DNA of 64,000 bases from Akkermansiaceae bacterium. GTDB taxonomy: Bacteria > Verrucomicrobiota > Verrucomicrobiia > Verrucomicrobiales > Akkermansiaceae. Position numbers and translations under genes: made by a program. This document shows positions 55,148-64,000 of the stretch, one piece after another. The stretch is taken from positions 30,124 through 94,123 of the forward strand of contig JALOTY010000006.1 in assembly GCA_025457665.1 (NCBI GenBank). The letters are read 5' to 3'. The notes beneath the pieces were generated by a model. That model did not search any database. It saw only the letters and a list, made by a program, of their open reading frames with translations, and was not told the DNA's origin. Positions within the stretch are counted from its first letter, which is position 1. Each line of letters begins with the position of its first letter.

Positions 55148-55975
55148 TCAATCCGGCTGCGAAGTACGAAGTCCATCGTAGCAATCCAGCCAGAGCTGCA
55201 GCGCCCCCGCCAGCTCGGGCTGGAACCATCGGTTGCGGCGGATCTTGCGGCGTGTCGCCTCAAGATCCGTCCAGGGTTTCCGCCCGGTGATGTAGTGGAT
55301 GATTTTGATCCGCTTCGGATGTTCCGGCAATCCCAGGGCCGGCGGCACGCGGTAGCCGAAGCGCAGACGGTGGGCATCGAGGAACAGGTGAAGCTGGTTG
55401 AAGCGGTGATCGAGGTGAAGCTCGGCACGCTCCGGCCAATCGGGGAAAAACGAGTTCAAAAAGCCCTGATCCCCTTCGCCACGGTCATCGAGGATACCGA
55501 TCTGACCGAGCATGCGGTCGAAAAGCTCGCGACTCGGCTCGATCACCAGCAGGCCGCCATTCAGGCCGGTCCAATGGGAATGCACCCAGAGTCGGCCACC
55601 GGCATTGACCGCACTCATGGGAGGGTGATCGAAGAGTTCATCGATGTTCGAGCACACGATCATGTCCGCATCCAGATAGACTGCCTTGCGGAACTGGACC
55701 TGCTCGAAGATCCGCAGCTTGCTGTAGATGTGGATCCAGCGGCTTTCCCTCACGGTTCTCCCCTCGGGGACGGGGATGGCTTCGATGACTTTCCTCTCAA
55801 TCCCCTGTCGTGCCAATTCGGCATGGGTGGCTGTGCTTACGTTTTCGGTCACCAGCACCTGCAAGGGGATGCGGGTTCCACTTTTTCTGAGAGACTCGGC
55901 GAGGACGAGGATGCCGGGAAGGAAATCATCGGTCGCAAGCAGACTCAGGTAAGCGCGGTCGATCATCTTGCTCAA
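55148..55975 (-). CDS. Family 8 glycosyltransferase
   Basis: The 275-residue protein has the GT8 (GT-A fold) plan: an N-terminal nucleotide-sugar region, the metal-binding DxD in AVYLDADMIVCS, the LNGGLLVIEP segment, GDQGFLNSFFPDW and the HYITGRKPW histidine near the end. This matches LgtC/glycogenin-like enzymes that use UDP-glucose or UDP-galactose with retention of configuration. No signal or membrane segment is seen, so it is probably cytoplasmic and acts on lipopolysaccharide, a protein or a storage primer. It is convergent with the chaperone cassette and 78 bases downstream of the GH128-like gene on the same strand. Confidence 0.93.
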   Translation of the reverse strand: MSKMIDRAYLSLLATDDFLPGILVLAESLRKSGTRIPLQVLVTENVSTATHAELARQGIERKVIEAIPVPEGRTVRESRWIHIYSKLRIFEQVQFRKAVYLDADMIVCSNIDELFDHPPMSAVNAGGRLWVHSHWTGLNGGLLVIEPSRELFDRMLGQIGILDDRGEGDQGFLNSFFPDWPERAELHLDHRFNQLHLFLDAHRLRFGYRVPPALGLPEHPKRIKIIHYITGRKPWTDLEATRRKIRRNRWFQPELAGALQLWLDCYDGLRTSQPD

Positions 55976-56053
55976 GGTGGCGTGCGGAGATGGCGGGTTT
56001 CATTCATCCTCCACCCTCTCCGAGGCCAGCCTTAGCCAGGGGTGTCTGCCAGG

Positions 56054-56908
56054 TCAATGCGCATCGCGATAGGCCTCACCGACGAGGGTGAGGGAACCAT
56101 CGGGATGAAACAGCTTCGAGCTTGCCAGTGGGCCACCGCTGACACCGCCATGGAACCAGGCGTAGCGTTCGACAATGTCCATGGCCTCGATGCGGGGCAG
56201 CAGTTCCCGCACATAATCGGCGACACGTTCGGCGGGGAAACGATTTTCACCCGCGCTTTTCGCCTCCCAGTCGGCGACCGCAAACTCCGTGATCCAGATG
56301 GGTCGCTTGAAAAGATCATGAACCTTCTCGATCTTGCGGATCATCGATTCCACCCCCGGTCCACCGTAGGAGTGCATGCAAATGAAATCCACTCGCAGCC
56401 CGCGCTTCTCCACGCCTTTCATGAAAGCAAGCATCCACTCGTTGTCAGGATGAACCGTCGCCGGACTGCCAAGTCTCAATCCAGTGGCTTCCAGTTTCGG
56501 CCATGCCTCAAGTGCGGCTTCCACCGAGGTGTTTCCCTGCGACTCGGAATCCGGCTCGTTGTAACCTAACAGCTCGCGGTATCCCCGGCTGACGGTGAGG
56601 GATTGAAGTTTCGCGAGACGCTCGTCGAGCACCGGGCTCACGCGGTAGATCATCGGAGTGAAGGCAATCTCCGCCGCATGTCCTGCGGGGGCTTCGATGT
56701 CCCAATTGTAGAGCCAGTCCGCTTCCACCGCGCGCAGGAAGCGCTGGATCTTTTCCGGCGCCCGCTGGCGCGCGGAGAGACAGAGGCCTTTTTTGCCCAC
56801 GATGGGGGGCGATGGCTCCGTTTTCTTGGGAGATGAAGCACTCTCGTCCGTCCTGCAGGAAGGCATGAAGAGCGCCGGGGAGAGGGCGAGAAGTTGGCGA
56901 CGGTTCAT
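56054..56908 (-). CDS. GH128-like glycoside hydrolase, probable lipoprotein
   Basis: The 284-residue protein begins MNRRQLLALSPALFMPSC, a short signal with a possible lipobox cysteine at residue 18. The mature part is an (alpha/beta)8 barrel of the Glyco_hydro_cc type (Pfam), with candidate acid/base E118 in LLGYNEPDSESQ and nucleophile E208 in IWITEFAVADW, at the strand ends expected for the clan. GH128 members characterised so far cut beta-1,3-glucans, so a laminarin-like substrate is possible. It lies between the sulfatase and GT8 genes on the same strand, 104 bases after the sulfatase position. Confidence 0.85.
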   Translation of the reverse strand: MNRRQLLALSPALFMPSCRTDESASSPKKTEPSPPIVGKKGLCLSARQRAPEKIQRFLRAVEADWLYNWDIEAPAGHAAEIAFTPMIYRVSPVLDERLAKLQSLTVSRGYRELLGYNEPDSESQGNTSVEAALEAWPKLEATGLRLGSPATVHPDNEWMLAFMKGVEKRGLRVDFICMHSYGGPGVESMIRKIEKVHDLFKRPIWITEFAVADWEAKSAGENRFPAERVADYVRELLPRIEAMDIVERYAWFHGGVSGGPLASSKLFHPDGSLTLVGEAYRDAH

Positions 56909-57012
56909 GGGGAAATCGGGATGATCCCACCCTGCGGCGGGAGAGAGGTCCTGTCATGGCCGGTTGCTTGCACAATCCGACCACGGACTTGCCTCTGGCG
57001 GGCATGGCGAGA

Positions 57013-58854
57013 TCAGGAGTCGAGCTTTCTACAGTAAACATAGTAGGCCCCGGCGAGCGTCTTGCCATCGGCATCGAGCAACTCCGCCTTGACCTCAAAA
57101 GGAGAGGTCTCCTGAAGTTCGATCTCGAAACGGGCCGCATCGTCCTCCGCCGTCACCGGGCAGCTCAGGACCTTGCGGCCCACGGTGAGCCGCACGGATG
57201 CCACGGGCAGGGCTTTGAATTCGGGCTTGGGCCCGCCGTAGATCAGCCCCGGTTTTCCACCGCGTGCATCCCAGGAATCGATCGTCTTGCGGATTTCGGG
57301 AACACCCGCGAGGGGAGCGGCGGCTTCCCGGGGCCAGCGCCGGGCTTCGAAGACATAGTTGCCCGGTTTGGCCACGCGCATCCACCAGGTGCCGCATTGC
57401 CTGGGTCCTTGAGCCACCAACTGGTGGTTCCATGGCGGGCTGGGAAGGTACCAGTCCGAACTGTGAAGGAAGGTTTCGGGGTCACGTGGGTCACCGGCGA
57501 TGGCAATCGGTCTCTCCCGGTCACCGGGCGAGACTTCCAACCAGTATCTCTCGTATTCATCCATGAGACGCGAGGCGACTTCCGGATGTTGGTAGAGAAG
57601 ATTGAAATTTTGCCTGGGATCCGTTTTGAGGTCGTAAAGCTCCTGGCCATTGATGAGTCGCCAACGGGCGCTCATCGCCGCATAGGCACGATTCTTTTGT
57701 GGAACATAAGTGCGTTGCACCTCCACCATCAAAGTGCGTTCCGGAGCCTGGGCGGCGGGATTTGTTAGAAGATCACGGAAACTCCGGCCATCGAAATCCA
57801 CCGGGTGGGGAAGCTTGAGTTGGCAGAGGTCGACGAAGGTAGGCAGGAGATCGATGTGGGCGTGCAGTGAGGAAACATCGCGCGCCTGCCCCCATCCGCC
57901 GCCGGGCCAGTGGATGAAGCAGGGAACGCGATGGCCGCCCTCGTAAACACTGCCTTTCCGCTCACGCATGCCGGCATTGAATCGGGAGACTCCCATGGTT
58001 CCGCCATTGTCGGTGAGGAAGACCATCATGGTGTCACGGTCGAGCCCCTCGTCATCGAGAAAACTCCGCAGTTTGCCGATGAGGGAATCGATCCTCTCGA
58101 TGGAGGCATGGAAGAAGGCGGAGCCCCTGTCGATCTTCGCAAGATGGGGTGCGGGCGGATTTTTTTCCGGCAGGGTGATCGGTGTGTGCGGCGAATAGGT
58201 GCAGAGATAAGTGAAGAACGGTTTCCCGGCTTTCTTCGAGTCACGGATGAAGTCCATGGCGGCATGAAAAAAGACCTCCTCGCCCCAGCCATCGATCTTC
58301 TTCCATTCTCCTTGGGAAAGATAATGATCGTTCACGCGGTCATTGAGAAACATGTCATCGGTGGAGCCGGTGCCGCCATCCCCCTGACCGAGCCAGGTAT
58401 CGAAGCCGCGGTCCATGGGACGATAGGGAAAGTTCGATCCCAGATGCCATTTCCCGAACATGCCGGTGCGGTATCCATTGGCTTTGAAGACATCGGCCAT
58501 GGTGATCTCGCCGATACGGAGATGGTTGCCTCCGGCGATGGTGTGCCAGACTCCCACCCGGTGGGGATAGCGGCCGGTCATCAGGGCCGCGCGAGTGGGC
58601 GAACATGTGGGATCGACATGAAAATCGGTAAGCCGGATCGACTCGGAATGAAGCTTGTCGAGATGCGGCGTGCGGGTGATCGGATTGCCATGCGCGGCAA
58701 TGTCGCCATAGCCCATGTCATCGACGAGGATGACGATCACATTCGGTCCGGCAGAGGCATGAAGGGAACCTGCTGTAAGACCTAACAGAAGCGCGAAGCG
58801 GCCGAAGAGGGCTTTCAATTTCGTGAAACGTGAGCGATGGAAAGCGTGTGGCAT
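57013..58854 (-). CDS. Secreted formylglycine-dependent sulfatase (family S1)
   Basis: The 613-residue protein has a signal peptide (FALLLGLTAGSLHASA), then the arylsulfatase fold. Key residues are the metal-binding D45-D46 in VILVDDMGYGD and C84 in DPTCSPTRAALMTGRYPHR, which matches the CxPxR site converted to formylglycine. GKWHLG and the Asp/Asn metal site VFLTDNGG follow. The C-terminal 120 residues form an extra beta domain. S1 sulfatases remove sulfate from algal or host glycans before glycosidases can act. A modifying enzyme for C84 is required but is not in this window. It fits the galactan-degrading picture, though it lies 10 kb from the operon. The hydrolase gene upstream ends 30 bases before it. 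Confidence 0.95.
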   Translation of the reverse strand: MPHAFHRSRFTKLKALFGRFALLLGLTAGSLHASAGPNVIVILVDDMGYGDIAAHGNPITRTPHLDKLHSESIRLTDFHVDPTCSPTRAALMTGRYPHRVGVWHTIAGGNHLRIGEITMADVFKANGYRTGMFGKWHLGSNFPYRPMDRGFDTWLGQGDGGTGSTDDMFLNDRVNDHYLSQGEWKKIDGWGEEVFFHAAMDFIRDSKKAGKPFFTYLCTYSPHTPITLPEKNPPAPHLAKIDRGSAFFHASIERIDSLIGKLRSFLDDEGLDRDTMMVFLTDNGGTMGVSRFNAGMRERKGSVYEGGHRVPCFIHWPGGGWGQARDVSSLHAHIDLLPTFVDLCQLKLPHPVDFDGRSFRDLLTNPAAQAPERTLMVEVQRTYVPQKNRAYAAMSARWRLINGQELYDLKTDPRQNFNLLYQHPEVASRLMDEYERYWLEVSPGDRERPIAIAGDPRDPETFLHSSDWYLPSPPWNHQLVAQGPRQCGTWWMRVAKPGNYVFEARRWPREAAAPLAGVPEIRKTIDSWDARGGKPGLIYGGPKPEFKALPVASVRLTVGRKVLSCPVTAEDDAARFEIELQETSPFEVKAELLDADGKTLAGAYYVYCRKLDS

Positions 58855-58884
58855 GGGTATGGCGAAGGCTGGAGGTCTTTTCGC

Positions 58885-59673
58885 TCAAGGTACGGCGGCG
58901 GCGGCGTGTTGGAGGATGAAATCGATGAGTTCTTCGCATTCGAAGAAAGCGGGGCTGATTTCGTGGCCGCCTCCCGGGATCACCTTCACTGTGCAGGGGC
59001 CACCCAGGGCCTTGTAGTTGTTCTGAAGCAGACCGGTATTTTCATCGAAGGGCACGAGAACATCTTTGTCGCCGTGGACGGAAAAAAGCGGGACCCGAAG
59101 TTTCGCCAGACCTTCGAGGCGGGAGACGGGGTTGAATTCGTCGAGGTTTTTGCGGAGTTCCGCCTCGCTCATTCCATAATCGGCCAGGGTCTCCGCCTTC
59201 GACGAACGCAGCGGGTAGCTGGTGAGATTGCAGACTGGATAGATGCCGACCCAGGCACGGACCTTTTCGGGGTTCCGGACGGCCCATGCCAAAGTCATGA
59301 GTCCGCCGCGGCTTTGACCGAGGAGAATGGGTTTTGGGGAGTAGCCGCGTGCGACCATGGCGGTGTGAAAGTCACCGAACTTCGCCGTGCTTTCCGGAGC
59401 ACCCCGCACTTCTCCGAGATCGCAACTGGCGATGGCGATGCCGGCATGCAGGAAGGCATCGACGTATCTCCGGTGGCGGAGGATGATGAAGTCTCCCTTC
59501 ACATTCGGCGCATACCAGATCCACGGCTTGCCCTTTGCAGCTTGGGGAGCGGCCTTGAGGTAGGCTTTGTGACCTTGGATCTCGAAGCTTTCGATCCCGC
59601 TCTCAGCGGCGGTGCCGGGCAGGATGAAATGAAGGCAGGTGGCAAGGGTGAGCAGAAGGGATCGGAGGTTCAT
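58885..59673 (-). CDS. Secreted alpha/beta hydrolase (esterase/peptidase-like)
   Basis: The 262-residue protein has a signal peptide (LLLTLATCLHFILPGTAA) and an alpha/beta-hydrolase core. Its catalytic serine is S121 in LLGQSRGGLM, its acid D202 or D204 in VHGDKDVLVP and its histidine H237 in PGGGHE. The layout resembles dienelactone-hydrolase and prolyl-oligopeptidase-like families, which in glycan loci often remove ester groups. It is 30 bases upstream of the sulfatase gene on the same strand, so the two are probably co-transcribed. The substrate cannot be inferred. Confidence 0.88.
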   Translation of the reverse strand: MNLRSLLLTLATCLHFILPGTAAESGIESFEIQGHKAYLKAAPQAAKGKPWIWYAPNVKGDFIILRHRRYVDAFLHAGIAIASCDLGEVRGAPESTAKFGDFHTAMVARGYSPKPILLGQSRGGLMTLAWAVRNPEKVRAWVGIYPVCNLTSYPLRSSKAETLADYGMSEAELRKNLDEFNPVSRLEGLAKLRVPLFSVHGDKDVLVPFDENTGLLQNNYKALGGPCTVKVIPGGGHEISPAFFECEELIDFILQHAAAAVP

Positions 59674-59723
59674 GGCGAAACGAGCGGCGATGGGCTTTGA
59701 CCGAAATCAAATCCATGCGCTGA

Positions 59724-59771
59724 AAACCCGGCGGCTTCAATCCCAAAGGTGAGGGGCGCGGCACCGGGTTT
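59724..59771 (-). terminator. Possible terminator or stem-loop
   Basis: AAACCCGG (59724-59731) pairs with CCGGGTTT (59764-59771) across a 32-base loop. On the minus strand the second arm is followed by a T (four T in all) then C. It lies between the stop of the SASA giant gene and the start of the hydrolase gene. The loop is large and the T-run short, so this is tentative. Confidence 0.3.
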
Positions 59772-59782
59772 CACTCAAGGCC

Positions 59783-62700
59783 TCATGGGACCAGGGCTTG
59801 AAGTCTGCCGAAGAGTTTTCCGTTCTGGGATTTCGATGAAGGGACGGTGATGACGACGTTCTCGGTCTCCGCATCCACCGGGCTGAGCGCGATGCTGATG
59901 CCATCGATCGTTGTGCTGGAGGAGCCGATGTTCAGTTCGTTGGTTCCCGGGAAAGTCAGGTCGGTGGACCACTGGAATTTGAGGGTGACCGCGCCGATGC
60001 TGGCGGTCCTCCGTGCGAAGATGAAGACCAAGGCACCGCTTTCATTTCGGGACGAGGACGGCAGCAGGGCAGAGGAGTTCGCTTGCGGGGAGCTTGGGTT
60101 CGGTTCGCCGCCGAGAACAAATTCGAGCGCGTTTTTCATGCCATCGAGATCCGGATCCGCCTCTCCCGCGGACGCGCTTCCGCTGAGGTTTTTCGAGGCG
60201 GCCCATGAATCAAAAGGGCTGAGGGCTTCGATGGGCAGGGCGTTGAAGGTCAGGGCGGGGAGGTTGTTGGCGCCTCTGAGGAGCGAGGAATTCGCTTCGT
60301 TGAAATTCCATTCGTCCTTGAGGTAGGTGAGCGTCGAATTCGCGTCGGCTGGAGCGGCGAGCTGCAGGGTGACGACGTTTCCACTGGCGCTGCCGGAGCT
60401 GACTTGATCGGCCACGCCGTTGATGTGGAAGTTGAGAATCGCGAACATCTCCCACTGCATCGGTTGGTCGAATTCCACGGCGATTGCGGTGCGGGCATTC
60501 GAGGTGAACCAGGCGCGCTTGACGTTGGGCGCGGTGACATGGCTTCCGGCGCCCACACCATAGAAATCCCGGGCGATGAGCGGGGCAATGCGGTTGCCCA
60601 TGGCATCATATCCGGCCTTGGAGAAATGGCAGCCTTCGTATCCGGAGATGCCCAGCGTGTTGAGGATGCTCATGCGCGAGAAAAGGCGGGGCAGGCGGCG
60701 TTGCACGTCACGAAGTTCATCGCCATAGGGGCCGATGCTGCATGGGTTGGGCATGACTTGCCAGAGGATGTATCTCTGAAGATTGGGGAAGTCCTGTTTC
60801 CACGCGGAACTCAGGGAAAGGAAGTTCTGCTCATAGGTGGTGTAGTCGGGCTCGAGGATCGGGCCGAAGTTGGCGCAATCGCTTTCGCCCTGATGCCAGA
60901 AGAGGCCACGGATGCCATGGGTGAGGCGGGCGGCGATGATGCGGTTGAGGAGATTGGCATAGATATCATAGGTTCCCGCACCCACCGTGCGGTCGGCGGG
61001 ATTGGGAAGGTGCTGGTCGATCCGGGTGCCGCCGACCGCGCCATTGATGATGCAGACCGGCATTTGATGGTCGGTGACGATGCGTTCGCCGAGGATCATC
61101 CCCCAGAAGCCGACCTTGCTGCCCCAATTCGGGCTGGTGGGTTTCGCGTATGCGGGTCCCCATCCAAGGGAGGCATTGTAAGTGCGGATCCAGGGATTGC
61201 CGATGTCCGCCTGCGGTTCCGAGTTGTCGGTGGCCTGGGCGTTCGATTGACCTTCGATGATGTAGGCATCCCCGCAGAGAATGCCGGTGACGGTGGAAAG
61301 ATCGGTATCGATCCCTCCGGTCGTGGTGCCGTACACAACGCGGTAGGTGAAGAGGCCGGCGGGGAGGGTGGCGGTGAAGTCATAGGCTCCGCCCGTGAGT
61401 GCCTGGCGGTGGGTGGCGTGGAGGCTTTCGGCTCCGCCGGATGGAGTCTGATAGATTTTCAGGAATACCGTGTCCGGCGTGCCGCTTTGGGTGCCGCGAT
61501 AGTAGAGGGTGCCGAGGTTGGTGAAGGGGTTGCGGGCGAAGAACTGGCCATTGACCGGTTTTTCATTCGGCAGCGGGCTGCGTTCCACCCAGGGATCGGT
61601 TTCAGGTTCCTCGACGACGATGCTGGCGCTGCGGGTGACGTTCTCCGTGCCGTTGTTGATGGTGAGCGTGACAAGCAACGACCCGCTGCCTTGCGAGCGG
61701 GTCAGCGTCATGATGGCAGGCGAGGTCGTTTGGGTCACGGCAAGGTTGCCGGTGCTCCATTGGTAGGTGAAGTTAGTGCCGTTGTTCGCTTGCAGCAGGC
61801 TCAGATTGGAGATGACGGGCTGCACGGTGATGGTGGTGCGGCCGTCCCAAGTTGCGGGTGCGGAGAGGGTGAATTCCGGCAGGGGCGGTGCGACGACCAC
61901 GGTGACGACGTAGTTCTTTGTTACCAGGGAATCCGAGGAGGTGACGGTGTAGGTTTGCGGATTTGTGAAGTCTCTCGCCGTGCCGGAAGGGGTGGTGCAG
62001 GTGGCACCTGGCCACAAGACATAGGTGGGAGCGAGGTTGGTGACATCGGTGCCAAAGGGAACGGTGAGGGTGATGGTGTTTTCACCGATGATGGCGTCCC
62101 GGATGGATGGCGGATTCGAAGCCAGACTCATGCTGAAGATATCCGCCTTGGGCGCGATGGGAGTGGCGATCAATTGGAAGCCGTTGAATGGCGTGTTGTT
62201 GCCATCGGTGAGTCTGAACGCGAGTTCGCCAGCGAGGGTCGGCGTGAGGCCGTTGACGCGCATCCAGTTGCCGGTATTGCCTGCCCCGGAGGTGACGTTT
62301 GCCGGATTGGTGTCCTGCGTCAACGCGAGCACCTCGCCATTGGTGCCGCTGAGGACACGGTTGAGGAAGAATGTTCCTGTGAGACCGGTTCCGGCAGTTT
62401 GCGTGATCGGGAGGCTATCGCCATTTTTCCACCACCAATCGGAGTATATCACGAGGTCGTAGGAATTCGCGACCGAGAGACCTTTCAAAGTGAGGGTGCT
62501 TGTCGTGCCGCCACCGACGCGACTGTTGAAGATTTTGGCACCGTTGATGAGATTCTGGGTGCCGATGTTTCCCCCCGTGAAATCGAGGGTGACGCCGGTG
62601 TTTTCGCCATTGGATTTCTTCAAGGCCATGGCAGTCTGTGGCAGGGTGGCGACGCGGTTCCATGTGCTGTTGGCGGTGTTTTCCGTGGCAGCGCCGATGA

Positions 62701-64000
62701 AATTCTCGGTGGTGGTGATCTGGTTGCCGGAGTTGCTGGCGAATTGGACGTTCCAAACCGTGGTGAGTGGCGGAGTCGTGGTGGTGGCGGCGGCAGAGGC
62801 GGAAGGGGCGCTCGCGTTCTGGGCGATGCTCTTGTCGCGGGCGGTGACGGTGTAGGTGTAGGTGGTGGACGGGTTGAGTCCGGTGTTTGTGTAGGTCGGG
62901 CTGTCCTGCCAACCGCTGTCGGCACCGCCGGGATTGCCGCTGGTTTCATCGAAATAATACTCCACACCGCTCGCGTCGCTGGCGCTGGTGGCGGTCATCG
63001 CGATGGCATTGGCCCCCGTGGCGGCGGGAGGGCTGGCCCAGGTCATGGGGTTCGGCGTGGGGGCATCGGCATCCGCCGGGGCGTTGCCATTCACCAGATA
63101 GCCGGAGGCACTCAGCTCGTAGTCGCCAAGTCCCGAGCCATTGACCGTGATCTTGTCGAGCTGGGCTTGGGTGAGGGCGGAGCTGGAGTTTCCAAAACGC
63201 AGCGAGGTGGGAGTGAAGGTGCCGGTGATGTTGAGCGTGCCGGGCCAGGAGACTGCGCTGCTATTGGCGAAAGAGAGGGCTGCGCCGCTGCCGAGATGGA
63301 TGGTGGCGGCACCGGTGATGGCAAGGGTGCCGGCGGTGTCGGTGAATGTCGCGGCGTCGAGAGTGGCCGCGCCGATGGAGATGGCGGAAGTGTTTGGCAG
63401 GGTGTTGTCGGCACCCAGGGCGAGCGTGCCTGCGGTCACGGTGGTGGAACCGGTGTAGGTGTTGGCCCCGGACAGTACCCATCGGCCCGTCAGGTTTTTC
63501 GCGATGGAAAGCGTGCCGCCCGCTCCGTTGGAGATGTCGCCGCTGATGGTGTTGGCGTTGGTGTTGCCTCCGAACAGACTGAGGGTTTTGTTCGACGTGC
63601 TGGTCGGGTTGATGTCGGCGGTGAAATCGATCGTGCCTGCGCCGGTTCCGTCGGCCCGGAGGGTGGCCCCGCCTTCGGCGATGTTGAGGATCTTGTTGCT
63701 GCTTTGGGCGGTGGTGCCGGTGAAGGTGAGGTTTCCCGTGCTGAGGAAATCAATGGTGCTGTTAGTGCCGAGCGGGCTGCTGGCATCGCCGATATTGCCG
63801 ATTGAGGTAACGATGATGGAACCTCCGTGAATGATGGTTTTTCCGGAGTAGGTGTTGGCCCCGGTGAGGATGAGGTTCTGTCCGTTGAGTTTGAAGAGCG
63901 CGAGGCTGGTGCTTCCCGAGGGGTTGGCGATGACTCCGCTGTAGGTGAAAGCGGTGCCGCTGGCGCTGAGGTCCACGCCGACGGTGACAGCGCCGCTGTA
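59783..64000 (-). CDS. Giant secreted protein with autotransporter-type beta repeats and sialate O-acetylesterase domain (5' end outside window)
   Basis: The frame is open to the window edge, so the N-terminus is missing; about 1,405 codons are present. The first 300 visible residues are autotransporter-associated beta-strand repeats (LTGANTYSGKT, LSGANTYTGSTTVTAGTL). A fibronectin type III-like domain (about 310-400), two beta-rich domains (about 405-610 and 620-800) and a SASA domain (about 830-1190) follow. The SASA part shows the serine block IIEGQSNAQ, the FWHQGESDC block and GCHFSKAGYD. SASA enzymes remove O-acetyl groups from sialic acid and other sugars. The C-terminal tail has a DPDLDGMKNALEFVLGG calcium loop. 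Autotransporter-type repeats in Verrucomicrobiota often occur without a beta-barrel translocator, and none is visible here. Confidence 0.85.
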   Translation of the reverse strand, partial: YSGAVTVGVDLSASGTAFTYSGVIANPSGSTSLALFKLNGQNLILTGANTYSGKTIIHGGSIIVTSIGNIGDASSPLGTNSTIDFLSTGNLTFTGTTAQSSNKILNIAEGGATLRADGTGAGTIDFTADINPTSTSNKTLSLFGGNTNANTISGDISNGAGGTLSIAKNLTGRWVLSGANTYTGSTTVTAGTLALGADNTLPNTSAISIGAATLDAATFTDTAGTLAITGAATIHLGSGAALSFANSSAVSWPGTLNITGTFTPTSLRFGNSSSALTQAQLDKITVNGSGLGDYELSASGYLVNGNAPADADAPTPNPMTWASPPAATGANAIAMTATSASDASGVEYYFDETSGNPGGADSGWQDSPTYTNTGLNPSTTYTYTVTARDKSIAQNASAPSASAAATTTTPPLTTVWNVQFASNSGNQITTTENFIGAATENTANSTWNRVATLPQTAMALKKSNGENTGVTLDFTGGNIGTQNLINGAKIFNSRVGGGTTSTLTLKGLSVANSYDLVIYSDWWWKNGDSLPITQTAGTGLTGTFFLNRVLSGTNGEVLALTQDTNPANVTSGAGNTGNWMRVNGLTPTLAGELAFRLTDGNNTPFNGFQLIATPIAPKADIFSMSLASNPPSIRDAIIGENTITLTVPFGTDVTNLAPTYVLWPGATCTTPSGTARDFTNPQTYTVTSSDSLVTKNYVVTVVVAPPLPEFTLSAPATWDGRTTITVQPVISNLSLLQANNGTNFTYQWSTGNLAVTQTTSPAIMTLTRSQGSGSLLVTLTINNGTENVTRSASIVVEEPETDPWVERSPLPNEKPVNGQFFARNPFTNLGTLYYRGTQSGTPDTVFLKIYQTPSGGAESLHATHRQALTGGAYDFTATLPAGLFTYRVVYGTTTGGIDTDLSTVTGILCGDAYIIEGQSNAQATDNSEPQADIGNPWIRTYNASLGWGPAYAKPTSPNWGSKVGFWGMILGERIVTDHQMPVCIINGAVGGTRIDQHLPNPADRTVGAGTYDIYANLLNRIIAARLTHGIRGLFWHQGESDCANFGPILEPDYTTYEQNFLSLSSAWKQDFPNLQRYILWQVMPNPCSIGPYGDELRDVQRRLPRLFSRMSILNTLGISGYEGCHFSKAGYDAMGNRIAPLIARDFYGVGAGSHVTAPNVKRAWFTSNARTAIAVEFDQPMQWEMFAILNFHINGVADQVSSGSASGNVVTLQLAAPADANSTLTYLKDEWNFNEANSSLLRGANNLPALTFNALPIEALSPFDSWAASKNLSGSASAGEADPDLDGMKNALEFVLGGEPNPSSPQANSSALLPSSSRNESGALVFIFARRTASIGAVTLKFQWSTDLTFPGTNELNIGSSSTTIDGISIALSPVDAETENVVITVPSSKSQNGKLFGRLQALVP

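Noticed and set aside
60404..63805. Plus-strand open frame of 1,133 codons
   Set aside because: It is antisense to the SASA giant gene; its product is low-complexity and matches no family. High GC makes such shadows common.

Overview
The window reads as a dense chromosomal stretch of a GC-rich, Gram-negative, polysaccharide-degrading bacterium, most likely a member of Verrucomicrobiota (Verrucomicrobiaceae/Akkermansiaceae type, such as Luteolibacter or Haloferula). This is inferred from gene content: many secreted LamG/concanavalin-fold proteins, a PEP-CTERM protein ending in an RRRK tail, autotransporter-associated beta-strand repeats, MBG and FG-GAP giant proteins, DxDxDG calcium-loop C-termini, a GH172 enzyme, a formylglycine sulfatase, and no SusC/SusD pair. 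I see no tRNA, rRNA, CRISPR array, transposase or origin. No gene-free stretch exceeds about 270 bases.

Layout. 3-9039 (+): the end of a giant FG-GAP/MBG surface protein, then a smaller MBG-containing secreted protein. 9241-23172 (-): six collinear genes. In transcription order they are a secreted alpha-galactosidase-like protein, a propeller sensor histidine kinase, a NarL-type response regulator (these three abut or overlap), and three LamG proteins, the last carrying a GH172 domain. 23379-24662 (+): a secreted mutarotase-like protein. It is followed by a 291-bp near-exact copy of the 3' end of the 7513-9039 gene. 25006-28386 (-): an orphan JetC/MksF-like SMC ATPase, with repeat tracts upstream. 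28581-31083 (+): an APH-fold kinase and a PBP4-type carboxypeptidase. 31077-33428 (-): a GH35 beta-galactosidase.

33563-46402 is a polysaccharide utilisation locus. A divergent AraC regulator faces a tight six-gene operon: GH43-like/GH9-like fusion, sodium:solute symporter, FAD oxidoreductase, GH16 with an intact ExDxxE site, stand-alone GH43-like paralogue, and GH29 fucosidase. Together they suggest extracellular breakdown of a galactan-type, fucose-containing glycan followed by symporter uptake.

46623-55138 (+) is the most unusual region. Two secreted proteins of unknown function precede a four-gene cassette: a lid-less Hsp70, a membrane protein with an HPD-less J-like domain and four outer beta repeats, a two-TM coiled-coil protein of dynamin-like layout without a visible P-loop, and an alanine-rich protein built of 42-bp tandem repeats. 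This is the best candidate for an undescribed system.

55148-64000 (-): a GT8 glycosyltransferase, a GH128-like lipoprotein, a sulfatase, a secreted alpha/beta hydrolase, and a giant protein (truncated by the window end) that joins autotransporter repeats to a sialate O-acetylesterase domain. These fit the glycan-degrading lifestyle.
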